Positions 45,201-58,000 of a stretch of 64,000 nucleotides of DNA are shown piece by piece. Where the stretch lies: contig NC_064438.1 in the NCBI RefSeq assembly GCF_023343835.1, forward strand, positions 13,683,077 to 13,747,076. Reading direction: 5' to 3'. The stretch's first letter is position 1. Each line of letters starts with the position of its first letter. A program made the translations under genes and the position numbers. This stretch comes from Lagopus muta. Lineage: Eukaryota > Chordata > Aves > Galliformes > Phasianidae. The notes beneath the pieces are model-generated. The model worked only from the letters and a program-made list of their open reading frames with translations. It made no database searches and was not told the DNA's origin.

Positions 45201-45650
45201 TACCTTTTGTTGTTGGTTATGATCTTTTAAGACTGGAAACTGCAGTCATAAAAAGCTTCCAATAAGCTGCACATGTTATGATCAGCAGCAACAATCACCT
45301 AGCGCCATAGGTAAGGGCTATGCAAGCAAATGGCAAGGCACTCACTGAAGAAGCATCTGGAATCTTCTCAGGGCCATGTCATACATTTATGTCATGACAC
45401 TTTCTCCTCAGAGACGGTAAACTCAAAATTGTGGTTTGCAGTAAAACGTGATTTTATGCTGCTATGAAATACACCATCACACTGTATCAACTCACGGCTT
45501 CAGCCAGTTATCTCAGAAGATAAAAAGTCCCAGCACTTGTGCTGTGTGTGGCTTTGGCTGCCTTGGTTATCTCCCCTGGTTTCTTTGCTGGAGTCCAAGA
45601 CATTTCTGTGGTCACCCACAGGTTGTGGTGCTAAGACCTTGGGGGAGAAG

Positions 45651-45699
45651 TCCCTGCACTTCTAGGGTCCCTGTACTTCTAGGGTCCCTGCACTTCCAG
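45651..45699 (+). repeat. Short tandem repeat, three 17-bp units
   Basis: TCCCTGCACTTCTAGGG is repeated three times with one or two changes. No function is evident. Confidence 0.85.
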
Positions 45700-46604
45700 T
45701 ATAGTGTGGGGCACAGCAGGACCATCTCCCTGGTGCTACTGGAAGGAGCTGAGCTTCCAGCCCTCTTGTCCTCTTTCCTTCTTAAAGAGGAATTTCAAGG
45801 AACTGTGACAGGAACACCCTGGAATTTCCTAGTGATTGCTGATAGCAGATGAAAGCCACTGAAGAACAGCATCAATGATTATGATGATTAATGTTTCTTT
45901 CCATATGAATACTACTGAAGGAGGAGTGCTTGTGTGCCTTGAGAGAGCAACATTCCTCTGTCTCGCTCATCTGCCCATCTCACAGACCTTTCCTTTTTTT
46001 TTTTTTTTTTAAATCCAAAAATGGCTCATAAGAAAATAAGTCCTCCTGGCCTCACAGCTTGTGTCACTATTCTAAGTCTATTCTCTGAAGGTTGGTCAAA
46101 GTTAAACTGACAGTTTTTCAGGTCTTTTCCCTCCCCTTTATTCCCCTCCCTCCCCCCGCCCCGTCTCTAAGGGGACCCCATTTTAATTATTATTTAGGAA
46201 AAGACAGCTGCTTCCTGTTTGTATCATTAATTTATTTTGTTTCCTGAAGGGAAGCTTTGGTGAAAAGAATCTGTGGATAGCTGGAACGTCTCACAAAATA
46301 TCACTGGCTGCATGGGCCAAGGTTAAATACAATAGCTAGGTTTATTTTTAAATGATTATTCTTTTTCTTAGTTCATGCCAAAGCAGAGTCTAGAATTCTA
46401 GCACATGTAACTAAGCTTTTACAGTAAATTCTGCCTTACATACATAAGTCCCCAGAAGGGAGACAGGCATTCTTAGTTACAACAAAAGCTCAAACACAAA
46501 TTTCCCCCAAACTATTATGAAAACCAAGGCCAGAGAGAGATGAGGTGTGGCTCCCTTTCTCTGATTTCTCAAAACCTCACTCTCTGGAAAACTTGATATG
46601 CTAA

Positions 46605-47790
46605 AATCAGACCTGACCATCATGATAGCCTTCCACGATGAGATGACTGCCTTGGTGCATGAGAGGATAGCAGAGGATGTTGTTTATGCCATTTTTAACA
46701 AGGCTTTCAGCGCTGTCTGCCGTAACATCCTCATAGATGAACTGATGAAATATAGATGGCATAAATGAATAGTGAGGTGGCTCGAAAGTTAGCTGAACTA
46801 CTGAGCTCAAATGGTTGTGATCAGCAGCATGAAGCCCATCTGGAGACCATTCACTATTGGTGCACCCCAGGAGTTAATACTGGGGCCAGCTGTGTTTGAC
46901 ATCTTCATTAAGATCACTTGGATGATGGGTATGAGGACACCCTCAACAAGTTTGCTTGTGATGCAACACTGGGAGGAAAAGTTAAAACAGCAGATGGCTG
47001 TGATTCCAACTCAAAGGGGCCTTAGCGTATGGAGATATGGGTCAAATCCATACATCAAACCTCAGAAAGTTCAAAGGGCAATGGAATGGGAAGGAATAAC
47101 TCCAGAACACCACTATGAGCTGGGAGCCAATTGACTGACTACAGAGTTGCTTTACAGAAAAAGGGTTCCTGGTGGGCAATGAGCTGACTGTGAGCCAGCA
47201 ACATTTCTTTATGGCAAAGAAGGCCAATAGCATCCTGGGCTATTAGGAAGGATTGAGGGAGGTGATCCTACCCCTGTCCTCAGCATTGGAGATCTAGATC
47301 CAGTTCTGGTTGCCTCAATACATAACATAGATGTGCTGGAATGAGTTCAGCAAAGACTCAGAAAGATGATTAAGGGATCACAGTATCTGTCATGTGAGGA
47401 GAGGATGACAGCTGAGGCTGTTCATCCCGGAGAAGAAAAGGCTTAGGGATCATCTTATATGTAAGTACCTTACTGGAGAAGGAAAGATTGAGTCAGGCTC
47501 TTTCCAGTGACAGGGTGGCAGGTGATGGGCATAACCGGAAGGAAGAGAAATTCCATTTAAATACTAAAGAATCTTTTCTTTTTTCTTTTTTCTTTTTTTT
47601 ATTTTTTTACTGTGAGGATGGTTGAACTCTGAACTCTGACACAGGTTGCACAGAAAGATGTGGAATCTCCATTCTTGGAGATATTCAAAGCCCAACTGGA
47701 CATGATCCTGCACGATTCGATCTGGCTTGAGTGGAGAAGTTATAATATATGATCTCATGAATTGCCTTCCAGCCTCACCTATTCTGAACC
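46605..47790 (+). mobile_element. CR1 LINE 3' part with decayed reverse transcriptase
   Basis: About 1.2 kb of CR1 in sense orientation is the longest copy in the window. The left part resembles the reverse-transcriptase palm: the frame gives FNKAFSAVCRNILID where active CR1 has D..KAFD, so catalytic-motif residues are changed. Following phrases such as CACCCCAGGAGTTAATACTG match the ORF2 end. The right part matches the CR1 3' UTR up to a degraded TTCCAGCCTCACCTATTCTG terminus. A T-rich insertion lies at 47575-47612. It is inactive, with many stops. Confidence 0.88.
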
Positions 47791-50700
47791 CAAGACTGTG
47801 ACAAGAGATCCAGGAGCAAACGAGGTGCAAAGCTCTTCCAGGTTCAGTCTCAGACATAAGTCATATGGCCAATGACATCCATGAACTACATGAGGAGCTG
47901 TGAGCTTCACCTCACACAGAGGTCTTTTGGAGAACTTTAGAGAGCTCTTAAGACAGACCATTCCCAAGCCCTGAGCAACCACTCCACTCAGCTTCCATTC
48001 AACATCTTGCATTTTGTCTGTCTTATCCTTCCCATTCATTTCAGCAGAGAGGCACCCACTGGCCCTGGCAGCCTCACTGCTGTCCGGCATTCCTGCTGCA
48101 AGGAGTTATTTGGCACCAGCACTACTGACCTTTTCACAAGACCAAAGATTACAGGAGGTTTTATTTATTGCACATGAAGTAACCCCTCATCCCCCATCCT
48201 GTTTTTTCTGGTTTACTTTCTTATGTTTGGTTCTCTCCTTTACCAGGAGCTTTCACATGCCAAGTTGCTTTGATGGAAACCATACTTGAGAAAGAAAAAT
48301 TGCATATACTTGTTCTTCTACTCCCTCTTTATATAGCTTAAAATTGAATATTGACCTTTTTTTTCTTTTTTTTCTTTAAAAGAGTATTTAAAACAGCAAA
48401 GTCAGACATGAAGGGTAGGATATGCTAAGATATGCACAAAAGAATGGGGCAGAAGCTAAGTAACAGTGGGCAATCTTTTAAATGAAGAGAAAGCTACATG
48501 TTAATACTTACACTTTCACTTACTAAAATGACTGAAGTCTTTCTACACCCTTCCCTTGGAAAACAAGCTCTTCTTGAATTGAACATTTAGACTAGAAAAG
48601 TTACTGAAAAGTAATCTTTTAAGTGAGGTATCACATAAATATATTTTGCTATAAGCTGACATTATTGACAGTAAATCAGTGCAGGACTTTTGGCAGAAAC
48701 TAATTGATGCAAACGGACTTGCATTAAAAAAGGTAGGGTGAGCAATGCATTTAGGGCCTGAAAAGGCATGTCCTCCTATGCTGCAGAAATGTGGTACCCC
48801 TCAGCTCTGCGTGATGAGCAGAATGAATGAGTACTGCAACCGCATGCAGAATTAATAATTCTGTCACATCCCAGGAAATGGTTCTTTCCCCGGGAAAGAA
48901 ATAATATTACATTGTGCACTAACGAGCAGGCAAGAACCATCATTTGAAATTGTGATTGAATTTGAGGTTCGCCCCCTGGGGCTAACTGCAACCAGCTGAG
49001 ATGGTTTTGCAGCTCGCGTCCCGCTGGTTAGCACACGCACCGTGTCTCAGTCATTCCCCACCAGTGCACGAGTCCAAGGCTGGGCTCCCACCACACGGCT
49101 GAGGCTGCATTAGGCAGAGCCCTTCAATTATAAAAGACTTGAACTTCCTTTTTATCCAGGAGATGGGTGGGAGTCTTTTGATGGTACCATTTCCTGCCGG
49201 AGGGACAGAATTGGGAAGAAAAATAAAACTTTAACCTCTTCACTCAACTATGGAGAAGATAGTCTCGCCATTGGGCAAGGTTTACTCTGCTGGGAAGCTC
49301 GGGCTATTCCCATCCCGGGTATAACACAAGGTCAACAGCAGCAGTCTCCAGGAATATTAATCTTTCACCCCTCAGACCGTGCCACGGGTAATTAATCACT
49401 TGATTGCATAACTTCTTGTAAGACAGGAAAAATAAGCTGCCTTTGCCAGCTTTTTGGACAAGTTATTTCACATACATTTGAACTTTCTTCCAGTACTTGT
49501 TGGGTTTTGATTGCAATGAATGAATCGCATCCAAACCCCTTCCCAGCCGCAGAGGAGCCAGACAGCATGGAGGCGCATTATGTCCCAAGGTGCCATCAGG
49601 GAACGGGACACTCCTGCTGTTCTGGGGGGTTCCCTCCGACCTCCCAGGAGGTGGGAAGGTCCAGCTTTGCACAGAGCAGCTTGGCCTGGGGGGAATAGCA
49701 GAGTACTGCATTTACTCTGCCTTTTACATCTGCATGTAATTGAAAGCAGGATCTGGCCAAGATGCTGTTAACTCCGGAGAGCTGGAACTCACTTAGGAGC
49801 AGGGAAATCCTGAAGTTTAATCCTAGAAAGTGAAGTTTCGTGCTACGATCACCTGGGACATAATGCAGTGATGGGCCCAGCTGCAGGAGACCTTCAGGCA
49901 CTGGAGCTCACGTAAAGCCGCGAGGAACATTGAGCCAAGTGCACTGTTGGAGTGGCTAAGCATCAGCTAAACCCACCTCTCCTTCATGCTGTGGGACTCA
50001 TTCTTCCCTTATTCGTTAAACAGGGATGAAAAAAAAACAAGATTTTTTTTTTTTTTTTTTTTTTTGAATGCTCTAAGTCACTTGGGGTAATGAAATGGAA
50101 AACAAGGTGCCCATAAGCTACCTGATTTCTCAGCTCATGTGGACACCAGCCCACCCATTCCCAACCCTGCGTTTCTCACCTCGGGAGTGCTCCCTGGTGC
50201 TGGTGAGTCCTTTGGCAGCCCCAGGCATCCCACTGGCCTCCTACTCTCAAAAAGCAGACAGTAACTTTACTTAGGACTTTCGGATTGCCCCAGCTAAACA
50301 GTTGGTGAAGCTTCACACTCCCCTTCACACTCAGATCTCCCAAAGTGAGTTAGCCTGAGGCTTATGGTGACGTAAAGGGCCTAAACCCTCAGATGTAATC
50401 ATGAGTTAGGGCAATGCCCTCCAAACTCCTGAAGTGGAGAGTTCTTGGTTCTGCATGAAGAAGTAAACTGGAAAAAAGTTTGGTGGCCACAGGGATCAGA
50501 GCTGTTCAGGGCTGATGGATGAAAGCGCTATTCTTTAACAGCTCTTGGAAAAGCAGTCAGGAAGCTCGGTTTGAAAGTGTTCCTGTGAAGATCACTTTAT
50601 CCTTTGGCTGTACGTAGTCCTTTGGTAAAAACAGAGAATCATTTCCCCACTTTAAGTGTTTTAAGATCCTTGCGGGAAAGATGCTAACAAAGCGGATAGC

Positions 50701-51879
50701 TTAGCACTGTGTGTTATTAAGTGTTGCTGCCTGCTACAGTGTCATGGGTGACACGGGGAATCGGCAAAGGTAAATGCAGCTTTCCAAAGCCACACTGACT
50801 GAGCAGGGACCAGTGAGCAGAGTGGAAATCCTGTGAACATGTAGGCACATTGTACCTGGGCTGCACATGGGTTATGCTGGCATCTCCTCTGCTTGCCATG
50901 AAGCAACCTGGTACTCCTCAGTGCATTCTCATGCTGAACAGAGCCTCTCACGTGTCCACAGTGTCATAGACCACCAAGAAACATCCTGTACCTTTTCAGC
51001 TAGTGGCTCTGGCTCATGCTTTGTGGAGTAAAAGCATCTATCAAATGTGCTGTGATGAGAGCTCTGACATCTTCTCAGCTGTACATGCTAATGCATGTTC
51101 CTCACCATGCACTGCGTGGCTACAGGCGGCTCATGCTCCATCTGGCCATAGTTACAGGGCTATCAGGAACAGGTCATCAAGATGAATTCCCTCAAAATCT
51201 GGTATTGCACCAATGTAATGACATGACACTGCTGAAATACAGGCAAATTAAAAACAAGGCCAGACGCAGCTATTCCCCAGGTACCATTCACATGAATAAA
51301 CAAGATAAAGCCTGGGAAGAAAAGCTCAGGAAATGGTTCTATTTACGGCTTGATCACACATCTTCCAAAAGCAACTGAGCCAGCTGGACAACTTACTATC
51401 TTCAAACCACTCTCCTGCTGCCCCTCTAGATTGGTTAGCAATGAACTGAAAATAACCGAGAAAGCAACCACCCAGGCTGTTGAGACAGCAGCACAAAAAA
51501 GATAACTTCCAACAGACGATGGTGAGATGAAGGTAAAGACAGAACAAAGGGACAGATGTCTTCAGCTGAAGGACAATTAAGTTACAGCAGGCAAGTAGAT
51601 GATTTAGAGGCAGCAGCAGGAGAACCATTAGGAACCAGTTCACTCAAATATGTCACAGCTCATGGACCATGAAGTATTCCAGTTTCCATCTGTGGAAGCC
51701 CATTGCCAGCTCAGCTTCCTGCAAGAAGAGTCTGCTTAAACTGAAGTTTAGCTTGTCCTATGACAGGCAATACAGAACCTGCTTAGGTTAGAAATTAGGA
51801 GGCTCAGAGCAGCTGCAAAACTTAGTAAGAAATAATACTTCTGCCTGATCAGTAAAGGAAAGCTTTACTCATCCTCTTC
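47791..51879. other. Intergenic region downstream of IGF2, third part
   Basis: No gene is recognised. The stretch includes a candidate regulatory block at 48960-49420 and a T23 tract at 50043-50065. Open frames are short and overlap on both strands. Confidence 0.5.
48960..49420. promoter_or_regulatory. Candidate regulatory block (CTCF-like core and HNF1-like site)
   Basis: CGCCCCCTGGGGC at 48970-48982 contains the reverse complement of a CTCF core (CAGGGGGCG), though the flanks fit poorly. GGTAATTAATCAC at 49387-49399 resembles an HNF1 site. Between them lie several CpGs and A/T-rich motifs and no recognised repeat. In mammals endodermal enhancers lie downstream of IGF2 near H19. A counterpart here is speculation. 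Confidence 0.3.
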
Positions 51880-52070
51880 GTAGAATCGTAGACTCATTAA
51901 GGTTGGAAAAGACCACTAAGATCACCAAGCCCAACCCCAATCCATCCCCGCTAATATTCCCCACTGAACCACGGTCCCTCAATGTCATATCTCCACATTT
52001 CCTGAACACCTCCAAAGACAGTGACTCCATCCCCTCCCTGGATAGTCTGTTCCAATACTTCACCTTCTTC
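51880..52070 (-). mobile_element. CR1 LINE 3' fragment (antisense)
   Basis: The stretch TAGAATCGTAGACTCATTAA, GGTTGGAAAAGACCACTAAG and ATCACCAAGCCCAACC is the reverse complement of a CR1 3' end. The match continues through TCCTGAACACCTCCAAAGAC and ATCCCCTCCCTGGATAGTCT. It is 5'-truncated and moderately diverged. Confidence 0.92.
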
Positions 52071-55000
52071 ACTTCTTCCTCTTGCTCTATATCTAATGGC
52101 AGGGAAGGAAAAGAGAAGCAGCACAGTCTAAAATGCTGGGAGACCTCCTTATTGAGAATAGTCATGGCAGATTTAGGACAATATTCTGCCAGAGATTGGT
52201 GCGAGTCAACAAAGCTACATTAAAAGGAAAGTCATTTTTAGTGGACTGAACAGGTAAACAGACATTTCAGTTCATACAGTCCAAGCATCCAAGCTGAACA
52301 AGCCAACAACTGTGTTGTCTTGAGCAAAATTCAAACTGACATCTGAAGATGCATCTGCTTGTCACTGTTGAGTGAACCCCTGTCCTTATCTTGACTTTTG
52401 TCCAGTGGTGGATAAGTGTGGTTTTCAGTAAGGTGTCCACCATCTTCAGGCCCCTTTGCCCCTTCTCCAGGAGTCTGAATCTCAAAGTTGGGTTCGGATG
52501 AATTGCCTTGCTAAGATCAGAAACAATTATTTTTTTCCCCTAAATAATTAAAAATCAAGCGTTCCGTTTTGATAAAGGGTTAAATCACCCTAGATTTTAT
52601 ACACACTTGTAAGAGTGGGAGAATGTGAAAGTGTGGGCAGGAATTGTTGAGGCCAGTATAATTAGGAAAGTTTCAGGTTGCATAATGTCTGGAGTCTGTA
52701 AGTTAATATGGGACTGCTGCTGCCTCACGCATTACAAATTCTCCTGAGCAACTTTGTAAGGCACTGGTGGGGTAAAGGAAGATTTTGTTTTTCCTATTTA
52801 CAGAGCAGTTTAACCAATGAAACAACTAAATCAGTGGCTTTGGTGGGACACCCACTGTACATATCAATGTCCAAGAAATAAAAATGTCTCTGGAGCTCCT
52901 TTTGTAAATAAAAGGAGTACACTGTAGTGCTTGTTTGTGGCTGAAGATTAAAGTATAATGGTGTGTTTACTGATTTTTTTCTTTGTTCCCTCTCCCATCT
53001 TGAAGATGGTTACAAAGAAATTCCAAACTCTTTACATTACAGATGTCGAAATATCCATCAAATATTTTCACTGCTACTAGTTTAGAAGAAATATTTCAAG
53101 ATTATTTCCAATCCAGACAACATGCAGTTGGGTATCTCCTACAGAAGACAGCGTTGGGTCTTCAGATTTTATCTACTTTCTATTCTTGCTTATCTGCTTT
53201 GTTAGAGCTTCTGACACAGTATTTTTCCTATTCCTTCCAGAATTTTTCTTGGAGATTTTGACACAGAAATTAGGAATGAATAATGACCAGCAAACTGGCA
53301 GTACTAGACTGCGCAGAATCAAAATGGTTTTGCACGTAAGTGGAGAAAGCTTCTGTGATTGGATATTAAAGACCTCAAGAAAGTGAATGTGCCCATCATG
53401 CCAACATGCACATCGTTTAAAAGAACAAAATTAATAGTTCCTTGAGCAAGACCTTCAAGAGTGTGTTGGTATACCAGAAAAGTGGTATTTTGGTTGTGAT
53501 TTTCATTGCTAGTTTCCATTCCTAAGGCAGAACCTACAGTGAGCAATGGAATTCATGAAGGTAGAAGAGGATTTCCAGGAACACGTGTCTTTCCAGGGAT
53601 ACTCATTCATTATCTTAGCTCCTATATATTCTAGACCAGACAGTTGTAAATAATAATAATAATAAAAATCCCCCAAGGAACTTTGCTTAAAATGAGCCAG
53701 TTGCTGCGAAGACATCAATCCTCTGGGCTGGATGGGTGAGCTATGAATTTGGCTGCAGAAGTTCAGTAACCAAGAAGAATCAATATTGTTGTTGGGAAAC
53801 TTTCAAGTCACTGGCTTGGTTGGAAGCAGTGGATATGCAGTGTTTCTGCTAGGTACCATTAACCCTCTCATCTGCCACACCTCAGTCTACTACTTGAGCT
53901 GGAAGCCCAGTCTGCAAGGCAGATGAGGCACAGCTGTCCAAGAGCACAGAAGGTGTGCTGTACTGAAAAATTCCCTGATAGTTTGGCCATGGTATCACCT
54001 TTTGGGTGTCTCAGGGTCTTTAAGTGATTTCACTGGCTTTGGTGGACTACTATTCTGCAAAAGGAAATTTATGTAGCCCATCAATATGACCTTTACAGAA
54101 CAGCTGCTTCCTTTCTCCACCACTGGCTTCTTACTAATGGGCTCCAAAATTGGAAAAAAACACCAAACCTGTCTCCTGGCCCAGAGCTTTAGGTATTCAT
54201 ATGACAAAGTTGGTCATAAAATTCCCGTGATGCCAATCAAGGGGAGCCTAAGATCTAACCTTCACCTTGGCACTGCACTCCTGCCATAACATCCTCCATC
54301 ACTCCCGGGTGCGGTGCCTTTAGTTCCAGCTCTTTGCATGCCAGGAAAAATAGAGACATGAAGAGTAAAAATAGGCATTAAACAGAGGACAATTGTTGCC
54401 ACTGCATGATAGCAACTTTGCTTCTCTGCTCCTGCAATGATGGTGCACACTTGGGCTGTCTTGCAGTCTTTCTTGGATCACTTCATAGATTGGTTGTATT
54501 TTTTGTGGAGTGATATGTATAGTCTTTCAAGAAGAAAGTTTTTGTTTGCAGAAGTGCCTCTGAAGCCTGTGCAAACTTTTCTGTAAAACCGGGGTCTTGT
54601 GCACAAGCTCATATTGCCACTCATGGCAACTTGCAGTCAATGCAATGTCTGTAACATGAAGGGGAACTTGGTGTGCTGGCTTTCAAATCTCAAATCCAAC
54701 CTGAGAGGTCTGTGTGCCAGCAGCTGACCTTCTGCAGATAACTGAAGGGTTGACCTTCACCATCAGGCAACTTGTCATTGTCTAGCTATCAGATCATAGT
54801 CATTATATCCGCAAATACATGTGAAAAAAGAAGCTTTCAACTCTTTTCAGGTGCTACAAGAAGCTGAAAAATGACCAGTGAAAGAGTAAAACTTCACTTG
54901 GTAATTAATTAATTAATTAATTTTGTACATGTGTTACGAGTGCTTTCCTGCTCAAGGAGACTTCACACAAAGGAAAAGTAAAGTTACAACTTTATAGAAA

Positions 55001-58000
55001 TAGGACATAGTGTTTTATAATTCCTTCCCCCCTATTGCTATGCAGAGCCACCCCACCCACATTAAACTGCTGTCTGACTCACTCTTGTGTCTCGCTTGGA
55101 GAGAAAGGCTTTCCACTGGTGGTGGGGGCACCTGATCAAGAAGATGACATTCAGGGTGCTGTTGCATCTTTACACTTCAAACCACTTTAAGTAGCTTTAT
55201 ATCTATGACTCAGGGACCTTTGCATAGACATAGGCATTACCAGTATAAGAGACATGCTGTCATATCCTTGCTGTAAGTAAAGAGATCAGGTCTTCTGGAA
55301 AATTAGCCTTCTTGGGCCAAGCTGACTCAATGGCTTGGACAATAAGACATCTCATCTGTATCAGTTCATTTGCCATGTTGTGCTCCTCTGGCAGTGTTAC
55401 CCAGTGCTATTCTGGGAACACACATTTGACCTTTGTTACAGGGGTTTATTGTCAACATGTGTCCACTGGGAGCCTCAGCAACTTCTTCTATTGTCTATTG
55501 TCTTATAAACAGTCTTATAAAAGCACTACAGGAAAGCTAATAAGGCACCAAAGTGGAAATTGCTGGTAACTCAAAAGCTTTACTTCCAACTTCTGCATCT
55601 TAGAGTGGTAGAAGAGGTGAGGCACAGGGGAGGAATGCAGCCTCCTTTCCTCTGTGTCCCTAAGCCTCAACATACAGCTGTGTTGGGATGCAACATGGCC
55701 CTGCTGCTGCAGGCTTGCTAGATGCATAGTTAGAAGGAGTCTGCTGATTCCACACTGCATGAGCTGGGTATACTAGCCTTCAGTGGCTCCACAGGGAAAA
55801 TAACAAAAAGAAGAGAGAAAAGCTGATGGGAAAGAAACTTTGCCGGCTGACTCTAAAGTGAAATGTGTTTTCTTCTTTACCAAAACTCCCAGTTTGTGGC
55901 TGGGCTATTGTGGTAAGCACATAAAAGATGCTTTTTTATCGTTAACAACACTGAAGTGTCTCTTGTTAAGACATGAATGAAACAAAACCATAGGAGCATC
56001 TTCACCCAAGGGAAGGCCGGTAGCATACTTAGGAAATGCTCCCATGAGACCAGTTTAGTAATCCTCAGTTTCATTTCCAAAATGCAGTGTGCAGAGTCTG
56101 AATTCTCTCTGACTTTTGGGATGGGCCCACCGCTTCCAATTTGTCACTCTGCCAGGCAAACAAAGTACATTTAGGAAAGAGTCAGATCTCCTCCCCATGG
56201 AAAGTTGAGCAGCTCCCAGTACCCAAGCAACAGGCAGGGATGGTTCAGCATTAACAATTAATGGCTTTTCCGGGTCCACCAGGCCGGGTGGAGCAGCAGT
56301 AACAGAGAAAATGGGATAAGCAAAGACCTGTATCAGACCTGTATCAGTGCTACTGCTGGAGTTGTTCTATCCTCTTTGGTGGCAGGGCAAGGGAAGAGGA
56401 TATTGCATTCCTCAACAGTCATCAGTAGGTTCCAGATCTAAGTGGCTCCAACTGGTAGAGTATGGTGTGCTTCCAACTGGTAATGTTTAGTCAGGATGAA
56501 ATGAAACTGTCAATGCGACTGAGTCTAAACAAGTTTGAAAGCAGCAGGATAAAAAATAATAATAATAAAAAAAAATATGAAGAGAACAAATGAGGAACAC
56601 AAAAGAGATACTGTGGGCTCTTCTGTGGATTTCTCTGCCCTCAGCAAAACCTTTTCCATGCTTTGAGCACCATCAGTGCCAACACCATCCAGTGCTGCAG
56701 TGGGTATCTGCTTGATTGGTCTGTAAAGCAGTATTTGCACATTGTGCAGCTCGGTTCAGTGAACAAAGGGACACAGAAAAAGGGTCAGGGCATATGCTAA
56801 GATGGATACAGCAGATCTATAAGGAAGACTACAGCATAAAACCATTTGCAGGCATCTGAGTTCTCAGAGATGGCATTAGTAATTGATTGTCCATCCTAAC
56901 ACATAAGCAACATCTGAAGTACCACTCAGCCCTCAAATATACAATTATTTCTGCATTGAAAACACCTCCAATAAATTAACATGATTAACACTCACACATT
57001 TTCTAAAGTACCTCTTTTAGCTGTCATTAATAGCTGAATTTTGGAATTACAGATGACCTTTTCCTTATTCATCTAAATATGATGCTGCTTCTCAAAAGTG
57101 GGATCAAATTTTTTGAATTGGGCAATTGCAGATGTGCCCTGACCAGTGAGGAGAACCATTATTAAATCTGAAATGTTGTAGTGACCAACCAAAATAGTAA
57201 AGAAAGGATAAACTCTAGAGAAATCTGTATCATCACACCCCAATGTACCTTTAAAGATGGAAGACTTCATTTTCTCCCTAAGCCTAGATGGCAAGGAACA
57301 CACCTTGCTGGTGCACCTTCCTCTGGAAAAAGATGTCTTCTTTGCATCCAGCCTCAGAGGAAATGTATTTCTGTTGTGGTATAGGTGAGAAGGGACACAA
57401 ATATTTGGAGGGGAGATACTGCCTGGTTTAAAGACTACTCCCATCCTTGCGACCAACCTTTCACACTCCATTAATTGGGTGCTCAGTTTTGGCTCTACAA
57501 TTGCATTATTCATCCTATAGTCTCTCTGCTCTGATTTCACTTCTCCTTTAAACTGTATTGCTATTAAAACATGGAAGTAAAGCAGCTGTTTGGACCCTAA
57601 AGCTTGAAAACCTCAAGAGTCACAAATCTTCCATTTATGCCTTTCTTATGTGGTCCAGACACATTTTTCAGGCTTGTAGCATCGTCTGAGCCCTGTTTTC
57701 CTTAATTTTGCCTCTGAAATTGGCACCGAAGACTGTTTACACTATGTAATCGAAAGGTATATTTGTTGCTGCAGCAATACATCTCGCATGGAAAATGGTC
57801 TCTCTCATTTCTTCCCCCTGTAATTCTCAGAGCGGCTTGGCACTGTCAGGGACAGGTGCTTAAGAAATGCTGATATACAGCAATTTCATGTTATTGCACG
57901 AAGCTGAAACTTGTTTGCATACTAATATAACAGAGGACTACTACTGTGCTTCGACTACACCTTGGATTTATTAACATCATGCAGGCTGGGAATGTGAATG

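Noticed and set aside
53185..53400. Possible further CR1 reverse-transcriptase fragment
   Set aside because: Only isolated phrases (GCTTCTGACACAGT, GGAGATTTTGACACAG) resemble CR1; no continuous match.
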